Positions 1-5,331 of a stretch of DNA of 7,944 bases are shown here, one piece after another. Each line of letters starts with the position of its first letter. The stretch's first letter is position 1. Source of the stretch: Acidobacteriota bacterium (GTDB lineage: Bacteria; Acidobacteriota; Terriglobia; UBA7540); the NCBI GenBank assembly GCA_021780055.1, contig JAJXZM010000517.1, forward strand, positions 1-7,944, written 5' to 3'. The position numbers and the translations under genes were made by a program. The notes beneath the pieces are model-generated. The model was given only the letters and a program-made list of their open reading frames with translations. It was not told where the DNA came from and ran no database searches.

Positions 1-561
1 CAGGCCGACGCTGGAAATGCCGTCACTCAGGTAATAAATGCGGGCGCTGCCTTCGTTTGCCTGTTTGAAAACACCATAATGCGTGTTGGGTTGCAAGGGG
101 GCGCCTTCCTGCACCTGGCCCGGTCCATAGAACTCTTCCGGTCCGAATACGGCGACCGAACTTGCGTAGACAATGCGTTTGATCTGCTCGCGCCGCTTTC
201 GCACCACCTCGAAAGCATTCACCGTCCCGAGCACGTTCACTCGTGCTCCCAGCCGCGGGTTAGCGGCGCAGGCCGGAACCTGGAGCGCCGCCAAATGGAC
301 CAGGTGAGTGATTCCGTTTTCTGCAACGGCGCGGTCCAGCGCCTCAAAGTCGGCAATGTCCCCTTGGACAAATTGGATTTGCTCAATCTGTTCCCGGGTC
401 AAAAGTTGTTGTAAACGATGAGCCTTAGTGTCGAGATCATAAATCCAGGGAGCATTTCCCTGTTCAATAAGTTTCCTGACAATCCATGAGCCGATAAATC
501 CTTTGGCCCCGGTGAGAAGAAAGCGGTTGTTGCTGCTAAATGTGCTCGAATCTTGTGCCAT
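1..561 (-). CDS. NAD-dependent epimerase/dehydratase, N-terminal part (cut by window edge)
   Basis: The first 187 residues of an extended short-chain dehydrogenase, read leftwards and running off the left edge with no stop. The Rossmann nucleotide-binding motif GAKGFIG lies at residues 18-24. An acidic residue at the end of the second strand (D42 or D44) probably holds the NAD ribose. YASSVAVFG at 132-140 places the catalytic Ser at S135, and HYGVFK supplies the Tyr-x3-Lys pair Y162/K166. LVHLAALQVP around residue 100 is the usual strand-4 segment. Enzymes of this family act on nucleotide sugars or related substrates in the cytoplasm. The substrate cannot be told here because the C-terminal substrate domain is outside the window. 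The ATG at 561-559 is chosen because the Rossmann strand follows at a normal distance. No Shine-Dalgarno precedes it, and a good -10 box lies immediately upstream, suggesting leaderless translation. A TTG two codons upstream is a weaker alternative start. The family is clear; the specific function is not. Confidence 0.93.
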   Translation of the reverse strand, partial: MAQDSSTFSSNNRFLLTGAKGFIGSWIVRKLIEQGNAPWIYDLDTKAHRLQQLLTREQIEQIQFVQGDIADFEALDRAVAENGITHLVHLAALQVPACAANPRLGARVNVLGTVNAFEVVRKRREQIKRIVYASSVAVFGPEEFYGPGQVQEGAPLQPNTHYGVFKQANEGSARIYYLSDGISSVGL

Positions 562-597
562 GCGCAAGATTATATTGGGATTACGCGAGAGTTTCCA
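562..597 (-). promoter_or_regulatory. Sigma-70-type promoter of the epimerase gene, probably leaderless
   Basis: On the minus strand a perfect TATAAT lies at 574-569. A TGGAAA hexamer (4 of 6 matches to TTGACA) lies at 597-592, exactly 17 bases upstream. A start point about 7 bases past the -10 box would fall near 562, directly before the ATG at 561. This also explains why no ribosome binding site is visible. The boxes are seen in the sequence; the start point is inferred. Confidence 0.55.
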
Positions 598-863
598 CCC
601 TGAAGAACGTAGCCCGCATGCCTCCAGGTTATTTGGGAAAGGCAGGAGGGCATTTCCGCGTTGGTCTGGAGCAGGCGCCGTTGCAAAGGGGATTGGGAGC
701 GCGTGGCGGCAGGTAGGGAAGTCGCTTATGACCCGGAATGGCCAGACGCACCCCCGTCCCGCTTCGAAAACAGCTACACCCACCCTCCTGCCGCACAGAA
801 CTCTATCTCTTAAACGGGTCCCTGCAGCACTCAAAACTTGCCGATCGGGCGGGCTTTGCTTCA
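562..863. other. About 300 bases without a recognisable gene
   Basis: Apart from the promoter at its left end, this stretch holds nothing I can name. A plus-strand reading frame from the ATG at 560 runs to 880, but it has no ribosome binding site, is rich in Arg, Pro and Ser, shows no domain pattern, and overlaps two real genes on the other strand. No tRNA fold, strong terminator or repeat was seen. It would hold the 3' end of the transcript from the gene at 864-1220. The short palindrome around 842-850 is too weak to call a terminator. Confidence 0.5.
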
Positions 864-1220
864 TTAGCCGCCGATACTGATGTCTTGGGCGAAGTTCCCG
901 TTTGGACGGGCGACAAAAGTAATGGTCGCCTGCTTCTGGGTTTGGCTGGCCAGTTCGTCAAGAGACGAGGCTGTCCCGCCAACTTCAATCTTTGTTTTGT
1001 TGGTCACGAGGAATTTGTACGAAACCTCGCCGGAACCGGTCACAAAAAGCGCCTTCGTGCCGGGTTCAACCATAGAGATGGTACCACGCACAGTTTCCGG
1101 CCTGAAATTGTCCCAGTTAGCCTCTACAGTCGAGGTTGATTTTTGTTGCGCGGTTGCCGTTTGTACTCCCAGCAACAGAGCGATGGGGAAGATCAGCAGA
1201 AATGCGAATTTTTTCATCAC
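864..1220 (-). CDS. Small exported protein of unknown function
   Basis: A 118-residue protein with a clear Sec signal peptide: a Lys pair at residues 3-4, a hydrophobic stretch from about 5 to 18, and a likely cut after the Ala of TATA before QQKS (around residue 25). The mature part is about 93 residues. It begins with a Ser/Thr-rich linker and then has alternating short strands (RGTISMVEPG, SYKFLVTNKTKIEVGG, ATITFVARPNG), suggesting a small beta-barrel. The run from T-K-I through a loop containing SSLDEL to a final I-T-F strand recalls DUF5666-type periplasmic OB-like domains; this is resemblance only. Two starts are possible: GTG at 1220 or ATG at 1217. A strong ribosome site upstream is 7 bases from the GTG and 10 from the ATG, so GTG is kept. 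It is divergent from surE with about 200 bases between them. The function is unknown, and the protein probably acts in the periplasm. Confidence 0.8.
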   Translation of the reverse strand: MMKKFAFLLIFPIALLLGVQTATAQQKSTSTVEANWDNFRPETVRGTISMVEPGTKALFVTGSGEVSYKFLVTNKTKIEVGGTASSLDELASQTQKQATITFVARPNGNFAQDISIGG

Positions 1221-1227
1221 TTGTTAT

Positions 1228-1236
1228 CTCCTCCTT
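1228..1236 (-). promoter_or_regulatory. Strong ribosome binding site of the gene at 864-1220
   Basis: The minus strand reads AAGGAGGAG here. It lies 7 bases from a GTG and 10 from the following ATG, so either codon could be used. This is the strongest Shine-Dalgarno in the window and suggests a well-translated gene. Confidence 0.8.
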
Positions 1237-1421
1237 ACCTTTTCCTATATTTTCGCCATCGTACATGCTCTCTCCAGACACTTAGATGCTTCCGCATGGG
1301 ACCGGCGGATACCGGTTCGAGCCTCAATAAGGAAAATCATGCTAGACTTCTTAAGGCTGGACGCGAAGCACTGGCCGTGAGCTGGTTGCAATTTCCTCAG
1401 GCATGCTTCTCCAAAATACCC

Positions 1422-2186
1422 ATGGGAAACAAGAGAATCCTTCTAACGAATGACGACGGCATTGGCGCCGCCGGACTCCAGGCGCTCGAAAGCGCCCTGT
1501 GCACGCTTGGCGATGTGACGGTTGTCGCACCCGACGCAGAGCGAAGCGGCTCCAGCCAAGCCCTAACGCTGCACCAACCGCTGCGTGTTAAAGCTATTGA
1601 TGACCGGCATTTTGCGGTGGGAGGAACGCCGGCCGACACCGTGATTCTTGCCCTATATCAGTTGCTCCCGGAAAAGCCGGACCTGGTTGTCTCCGGCATC
1701 AACCCGGGAGGCAACCTGGGAGAGAACCTGATTTATTCCGGGACGGTGGCGGCGGCACAGGAGGCGGCGCTGCACGGCGTTCCGTCGTTTGCAATTTCGC
1801 TTGTTGGACGTGACCCTCAGGACTTCAGCGCGGCCGGTAAGGTGGCGTTTGAAGTTGCCGGCAGGGTCCTTCGTGAAGGCCTTCCGCCGGGTGTCGCTTT
1901 GAATGTGAATGTCCCCAACCACGAGATCCGCGGCGTACGCCTGACGCGCCAGAGCCAGAAAATTTCACAGAACCTGGTGTGCGAAAAGAAGGACCCTCGA
2001 GGAAAGTCATACTACTGGCTGGATGAGACGCTGCCGCACCGCGTGGTCGAGCCGGATTCGGATTACGCGGCCATCTTTGCCCACGAGGTATCCATTACCC
2101 CGCTTGAAGTGGACCGCACCCACCACCCCAGCCTCAATCACCTTTCCGCCTGGCTGCCGGAGTTGCAGCAAAAGATTAAGCCATGA
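1422..2186 (+). CDS. surE: 5'/3'-nucleotidase SurE
   Basis: A 254-residue SurE phosphatase, close to the roughly 253 residues of the E. coli enzyme. SurE is a cytoplasmic, divalent-metal-dependent phosphatase that removes phosphate from nucleoside 5'- and 3'-monophosphates and is linked to stationary-phase survival. The metal site is intact. LLTNDDG gives the aspartate pair D11/D12; APDAERSGSSQ gives S42; SGINPGGNLG gives N94 and N98, followed by the family's YSGTVAAA segment. GGTPADTV at 67-74 is also typical. The frame stays open upstream to 1143, but homology begins at MGNKRILL, so the ATG at 1422 is used. No clear ribosome site precedes it, so it may be weakly translated or leaderless. 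It stands apart from the pcm, nlpD and rpoS neighbours known in proteobacteria. On its left is a divergent exported protein and on its right a convergent PilZ-like gene. Confidence 0.96.
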   Translation: MGNKRILLTNDDGIGAAGLQALESALCTLGDVTVVAPDAERSGSSQALTLHQPLRVKAIDDRHFAVGGTPADTVILALYQLLPEKPDLVVSGINPGGNLGENLIYSGTVAAAQEAALHGVPSFAISLVGRDPQDFSAAGKVAFEVAGRVLREGLPPGVALNVNVPNHEIRGVRLTRQSQKISQNLVCEKKDPRGKSYYWLDETLPHRVVEPDSDYAAIFAHEVSITPLEVDRTHHPSLNHLSAWLPELQQKIKP

Positions 2187-2222
2187 AAGCGTGGAACCCA
2201 CTTCCAGTTGCGAAGGGGAATG

Positions 2223-2238
2223 GATGTGGTCGCACATC
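2223..2238. other. Small hairpin after surE
   Basis: GATGTG and CACATC form a perfect 6-bp stem closing on a GTCG loop, 37 bases past the surE stop. It has no T-run, so it may be a weak terminator or an RNA end structure rather than a classic intrinsic terminator. Confidence 0.3.
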
Positions 2239-2273
2239 TTCCAATATGGTGGGGGACACACATGGAAGCGGCC

Positions 2274-2297
2274 CTGCTAATAGCTGACTATTAACAG
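2274..2297. terminator. Possible two-way terminator hairpin between surE and the PilZ-like gene
   Basis: CTG, TAATAG, a CTGA loop, CTATTA and CAG form a stem of 9 pairs with one C-A mismatch. It sits between two convergent genes, where a two-way terminator is expected. It lacks a T-run on either strand and the inner stem is AT-rich, so it is only a candidate. Confidence 0.3.
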
Positions 2298-2333
2298 CAC
2301 GCGTTGAAGAGGGTGTGTTTGCAGATACCGTCT

Positions 2334-2672
2334 TTATGCTGCTACGGTCTGCCCCAGAACTTCCCACAAGGATTCCGGGATCTCGTCCTCAAAACTCACG
2401 CCGAAGCTAACGTTGACGTCATCCTGTATCTGGCGCGTCCAGGTCACACGGCCGCGAATCGCGTACCGCAGGTCTGGATGCAGGATGACTCCTACAGCTT
2501 CGCCCGGAACCACTTTCGTCCTTGAGCTGAATTTTCCGCCGGTTTTGGTAAGCCCTATAACAACTGCAGGATGCCGGAGTTTTTCCTCCGACGATTCCGT
2601 CAAAAGAGTCGCACAAAGTGGAAGACAATTGCTTACCTGTTGAAAGGTAAAGCTAATGTTCTTCTCTCGCAC
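2334..2672 (-). CDS. PilZ-like domain protein, degenerate ligand motif
   Basis: A 112-residue protein with no signal peptide or membrane segment, so cytoplasmic. Residues 35-103 resemble a single PilZ beta-barrel: AVVIGLTKTGGKF at 36-48, then VVPGEAVGVIL at 54-64, IRGRVTWTR at 72-80 and FGVSFEDE at 90-97. PilZ domains usually bind cyclic di-GMP through an N-terminal RxxxR and a (D/N)xSxxG motif. Here the second motif reads G-L-T-K-T-G (residues 40-45) and no RxxxR is seen, so binding is doubtful. It may be a structural or partner-binding PilZ protein. The start is GTG at 2672, supported by GGGAGGGG at 2687-2680, 7 bases upstream. It is convergent with surE and divergent from gltX. The gene is likely real; the family call is by pattern only. 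Confidence 0.7.
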   Translation of the reverse strand: MREKNISFTFQQVSNCLPLCATLLTESSEEKLRHPAVVIGLTKTGGKFSSRTKVVPGEAVGVILHPDLRYAIRGRVTWTRQIQDDVNVSFGVSFEDEIPESLWEVLGQTVAA

Positions 2673-2679
2673 GTTTGGT

Positions 2680-2687
2680 CCCCTCCC
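2680..2687 (-). promoter_or_regulatory. Ribosome binding site fixing a GTG start
   Basis: The minus strand reads GGGAGGGG, 7 bases before the GTG at 2672. No in-frame ATG sits at a comparable distance, so this site settles the start of the PilZ-like gene. Confidence 0.7.
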
Positions 2688-2815
2688 ATCGCACGAATAG
2701 GTAGAACGCCTTTACAATGGCCTAAATAGTCGAAACTGTCAATCCGTACTATTTCGTCAATGTTTGGCAGAGAGTAAAAAAGTATGACGCCTCTGCCCCA
2801 AAGACCAATATCGGC

Positions 2816-2843
2816 ACCTGGCCAGGTTCGTTGAACCTTTTTT
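2816..2843 (+). promoter_or_regulatory. Terminator-like hairpin with overlapping palindrome in the gltX leader
   Basis: AGGTTC at 2824-2829 and GAACCT at 2833-2838 pair perfectly around a GTT loop, and six T's (2838-2843) follow. This is the form of an intrinsic terminator, 66 bases before the gltX start. The perfect 12-base palindrome ACCTGGCCAGGT at 2816-2827 shares its last four bases with the first arm, so the two structures cannot form together. No plus-strand gene lies upstream that would need a terminator here, so it could act as an attenuator of gltX. The stem is short (6 bp, half AT), so strength is uncertain. Confidence 0.4.
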
Positions 2844-2909
2844 ACCCAAACCTGCAGACTGTACAGGCGTGGGCACGTGTGTTAGTTTTCGAAGGAAGGC
2901 ATCATTCAA

Positions 2910-4427
2910 ATGGAAATGGAAAATATTCGAGTTCGATTTGCGCCTAGCCCAACCGGGTATGTCCACGTCGGCAACGCCCGGACGGCATTGTTCAACTGGC
3001 TTTTTGCCCGCCATAACAAGGGGACTTTTGTCCTCCGCATTGAAGACACGGACGTCGAGCGGTCTGAGCAGCGATATGAGACGCAGTTTCTGGAGGACCT
3101 GAAATGGTTCGGTCTGGACTGGGATGAAGGCCCGGATTGCGGAGGCCAGCTCGGCCCCTATCGCCAATCTGAACGGCAAGAGCTTTACAGAGAGCATTCG
3201 CTTGAGCTCATTGAGCGAGGGCATGCGTACTACTGTTTCTGTTCGGCCGAACAACTGGAGAAAGAGCGCCAGGAGGCTTTGAAAGCGGGACGCCAGCCGC
3301 AATACTCTGGCCGGTGCCGAACGATTCCGAAAGAAGATGCGGAACGCAGAGTAGCCGCCGGCGAGCCTGCTGCAATCCGGCTGAAGATTATGGACTGGAA
3401 CCTGGCCTGGAATGACCTTGTTCACGGCGAGACGAGTTTTTCAAGCGACGTGATTGGCGATCCCATCCTGGTGCGCTCGGGCGGAGTCCCGGCTTATAAC
3501 TTTGCTGTGGTCGTGGACGATCATTTGATGAAAATTACGCACGTGATCCGGGGTGACGATCACATTTCCAATACGCCCCGCCAGCTTGCGCTCTATAAGG
3601 CTTTTGGATGGCAACCGCCACAATTCGCCCATCTCTCGACGATCCTGGGCGGCGATCGCGCCCGGCTCTCCAAGCGCCACGGAGCAACATCGCTCGAAAG
3701 TTTCCGTGCGATGGGGATTCTCCCCGAGGCGCTGCTCAATTATCTGACATTGCTGGGATGGTCGCCCGCCGACGGCAAAACCGAGATTCTGAGCACGGAG
3801 GAGCTTGTCCAGCAGTTTTCACTGGATCACATCATCAAGAGCGCGGCGGTGTTTGACCAGGAAAAACTGAACTGGCTGAACCGCCATTATCTAAAGCAAC
3901 TACCTATGCCAAAGCTAGTGGAAACGGCAATCCCGTTCCTGGTTCATGACGGACTGGTTTCGGAGCCTGTGCCGGCGCCGGTAGACGAATGGCTTGAGCT
4001 CGTGTTGGCCGCAGTGATCAACAAGATTGATTATCTCAGCCAGCTTCCCGACGCGGTGCGGCTCATTTTTGAGTATGATGTCCGGAAGGCTGCGGAATCG
4101 CTGGGTACGATCGAGTCCGAGGACAATTCGGCAACGCGCGATGTCCTGAAGCGCGTAATTTCCAAGATTCTTGAGGAGCGCCAAATGACTTACCCGCGGT
4201 TTCGTGAGATCCTCAAGGAAGTTCAAAAAGAAACAGGCAGGAAAGGGAAGGAATTGTTCCATCCTGTGCGCGTGGCTTTGACCGGGGCCGAGTCGGGGCC
4301 GGAACTGGAAAAGCTGGTTCCAATTTTTGAAAAGGGCGCCGAACTGAAGTTGGAGCCGCCGGTCAAAAGCGTTGCTGAGCGGATGCGCGAGTTTTCTAAT
4401 GCCGCTCATCTGTTCTTTTGCGGATGA
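2910..4427 (+). CDS. gltX: Glutamyl-tRNA synthetase
   Basis: A 505-residue class I synthetase that joins glutamate to tRNA(Glu) in the cytoplasm using ATP. The first signature is in PSPTGYVHVGNARTALFNW, with HVGN at residues 19-22 standing for HIGH. LRIEDTD at 42-48 is the usual glutamate-site strand. HVIRGDDHISNTPRQ at 211-225 is a strong GluRS block. LSKRH at 253-257 is the KMSKS loop, here preceded by Arg rather than Lys. After that come the helical anticodon-binding domains, with RKGKELFHPVRVALTG near residues 446-461. A putative zinc finger has C109, C111 and C136, but Thr138 stands where E. coli has a His ligand. The ATG at 2910 follows AAGGAAGG (2892-2899) by 10 bases; the ATG at 2916 is less well placed. 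The C-terminus ends in a short hydrophobic tail. rlmB follows in the same direction after 65 bases. Whether it also charges tRNA(Gln) cannot be judged by eye. Confidence 0.97.
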   Translation: MEMENIRVRFAPSPTGYVHVGNARTALFNWLFARHNKGTFVLRIEDTDVERSEQRYETQFLEDLKWFGLDWDEGPDCGGQLGPYRQSERQELYREHSLELIERGHAYYCFCSAEQLEKERQEALKAGRQPQYSGRCRTIPKEDAERRVAAGEPAAIRLKIMDWNLAWNDLVHGETSFSSDVIGDPILVRSGGVPAYNFAVVVDDHLMKITHVIRGDDHISNTPRQLALYKAFGWQPPQFAHLSTILGGDRARLSKRHGATSLESFRAMGILPEALLNYLTLLGWSPADGKTEILSTEELVQQFSLDHIIKSAAVFDQEKLNWLNRHYLKQLPMPKLVETAIPFLVHDGLVSEPVPAPVDEWLELVLAAVINKIDYLSQLPDAVRLIFEYDVRKAAESLGTIESEDNSATRDVLKRVISKILEERQMTYPRFREILKEVQKETGRKGKELFHPVRVALTGAESGPELEKLVPIFEKGAELKLEPPVKSVAERMREFSNAAHLFFCG

Positions 4428-4442
4428 GTTTTCAGTAATCAG

Positions 4443-4463
4443 GCGGACGGGACTCCCGTCCGC
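4443..4463. repeat. Perfect 9-bp inverted repeat between gltX and rlmB
   Basis: GCGGACGGG (4443-4451) and CCCGTCCGC (4455-4463) pair perfectly around an ACT loop. It is very GC-rich and starts 16 bases past the gltX stop. A TTTT at 4477-4480 is 13 bases beyond the stem, too far for a classic intrinsic terminator. It may be an RNA-stabilising or partial-termination structure that sets the ratio of the two transcripts, or one copy of a dispersed palindromic repeat. Confidence 0.6.
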
Positions 4464-4492
4464 GCCAGGCCGCAGGTTTTAAATATCAACTC

Positions 4493-5239
4493 ATGAATAA
4501 ACAAAGAGGGACACACTCCGCTGAAGTGCTTTATGGCATCAATGCCGTAAAGGAAGCTATTGGATCTCGGCCTATCGATCACGTTCTGGTGCGCGAGGGC
4601 GCCAGCGGCAACCGCCTGCAAGCGGTCCTGGATGAAAGCCGGGCCCGCGGCATTCCGGTGCGCTTTGCGCCGCGCCAGGCCATTGAGCGGCTGGCACAAA
4701 CAGTGCATCACCAGGATATTATTGCGGTCTGTTCTTCCAGGACCTATGAGGACTTAAGCACAGTGGTCGGGTGCCAGAGCCCTGCTTTGCTCCTCGTCCT
4801 TGACGGTGTGGAGGACCCGGCCAACCTGGGGGCGATCGTGCGAACGTCGGTTGGCGCCGGGGCCAACGGGGTGGTGATTGCCGAGCGGCGCGCGGCCGGG
4901 CTTTCGCCCGCAGTCGCGCGAACTGCGGCAGGCGCTTTGGAACACGCTCGGATTGCCCGGGTGAAAAATCTTGTCCGGACGCTTGTAGAATTGAAAGAAC
5001 AGGGCTTGTGGATCTACGGTCTGGAGGCGCGAGCCGAAAAGTCATACCTCGACCTGGATTACAAGTTGCCCTGTGCTCTGGTGATGGGTGGCGAAGGCCA
5101 GGGTCTGCACCGGCTGGTTCGTGAAGCGTGCGACCAGCTTGCCGGGATTCCCCTGCGTGGGCAGGTGGAATCGCTGAATGTTTCTGTGGCGACGGGGATT
5201 GTCCTGTTCGAGGCTTTGCGGCAGCGACGGTCCCCTTGA
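4493..5239 (+). CDS. rlmB: 23S rRNA (guanosine-2'-O-)-methyltransferase RlmB, SpoU/TrmH family
   Basis: A 248-residue SPOUT methyltransferase that uses S-adenosylmethionine to methylate a ribose 2'-OH in RNA. The E. coli relative, RlmB, acts on G2251 in the P-loop of 23S rRNA. The N-terminal substrate-binding domain starts with VLYGINAVKEAI at 12-23. A linker near residue 95 leads to the knotted catalytic domain. Motif 1 is DGVEDPANLGAIVRT (104-118), with N111 and R117. Motif 2 is VMGGEGQGL (197-205), with E201. Motif 3 is IPLRGQVESLNVSVATGI (219-236), with N229. All expected catalytic and cofactor residues are present, and the length matches the family. The start ATG at 4493 has only a weak upstream site (CAGG about 17 bases away); the YGINAVKEAI block begins at a normal distance. 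It follows gltX by 65 bases with a hairpin between. TrmH-type tRNA activity is less likely given the N-terminal domain. Confidence 0.93.
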   Translation: MNKQRGTHSAEVLYGINAVKEAIGSRPIDHVLVREGASGNRLQAVLDESRARGIPVRFAPRQAIERLAQTVHHQDIIAVCSSRTYEDLSTVVGCQSPALLLVLDGVEDPANLGAIVRTSVGAGANGVVIAERRAAGLSPAVARTAAGALEHARIARVKNLVRTLVELKEQGLWIYGLEARAEKSYLDLDYKLPCALVMGGEGQGLHRLVREACDQLAGIPLRGQVESLNVSVATGIVLFEALRQRRSP

Positions 5240-5284
5240 ATTTTCCTCCGTGCGGGATGAGCATGGAAGAAAAAAGAAGATAAC

Positions 5285-5327
5285 CCCCTTATAGCCGGGT
5301 ACATCAAATTAAATAAGGGGTAAGGAG
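5285..5327 (+). promoter_or_regulatory. Inverted repeat beside the ribosome binding site of the VWFA gene
   Basis: CCCCTTAT (5285-5292) pairs perfectly with ATAAGGGG (5313-5320) around a 20-base loop. The ribosome site AAGGAG (5322-5327) begins one base later and sits only 4 bases from the ATG at 5332. A folded stem would press on the ribosome site. The long AT-rich loop makes the stem only moderately stable; an alternative is a protein-binding operator. Confidence 0.4.
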
Positions 5328-5331
5328 TCGA

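Noticed and set aside
842..850. Palindrome after the gene at 864-1220 as a terminator
   Set aside because: The stem is only 2-3 usable pairs with a short T-run at a distance; too weak to call.
560..880. Plus-strand reading frame through the gap between the first two genes
   Set aside because: It has no ribosome site, no domain pattern and an unlikely Arg/Pro/Ser-rich composition, and it overlaps the real minus-strand genes at both ends.
1143..1421. Upstream extension of the surE frame by 93 codons
   Set aside because: The extension overlaps the signal-peptide gene on the other strand, contains no SurE-like sequence, and the family begins at the ATG at 1422.
2714..2742. Minus-strand TTGACA at 2742-2737 as a promoter for the PilZ-like gene
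   Set aside because: The -35 box is perfect, but at 16-19 bases downstream there is only CATTGTAA, a poor -10 box.
2757..3425. Long minus-strand frame over the gltX start
   Set aside because: It is a shadow of gltX with no recognisable motifs and no ribosome site.
4463..4682. Repeated 11-mer CGCGCCAGGCC at 4463-4473 and 4672-4682
   Set aside because: One copy is intergenic and the other is inside rlmB coding sequence; in GC-rich DNA this is likely chance.
4719..5264. Minus-strand 181-codon frame inside rlmB
   Set aside because: It is a shadow of rlmB, rich in Pro and Arg as expected for an antisense frame of a GC-rich gene.
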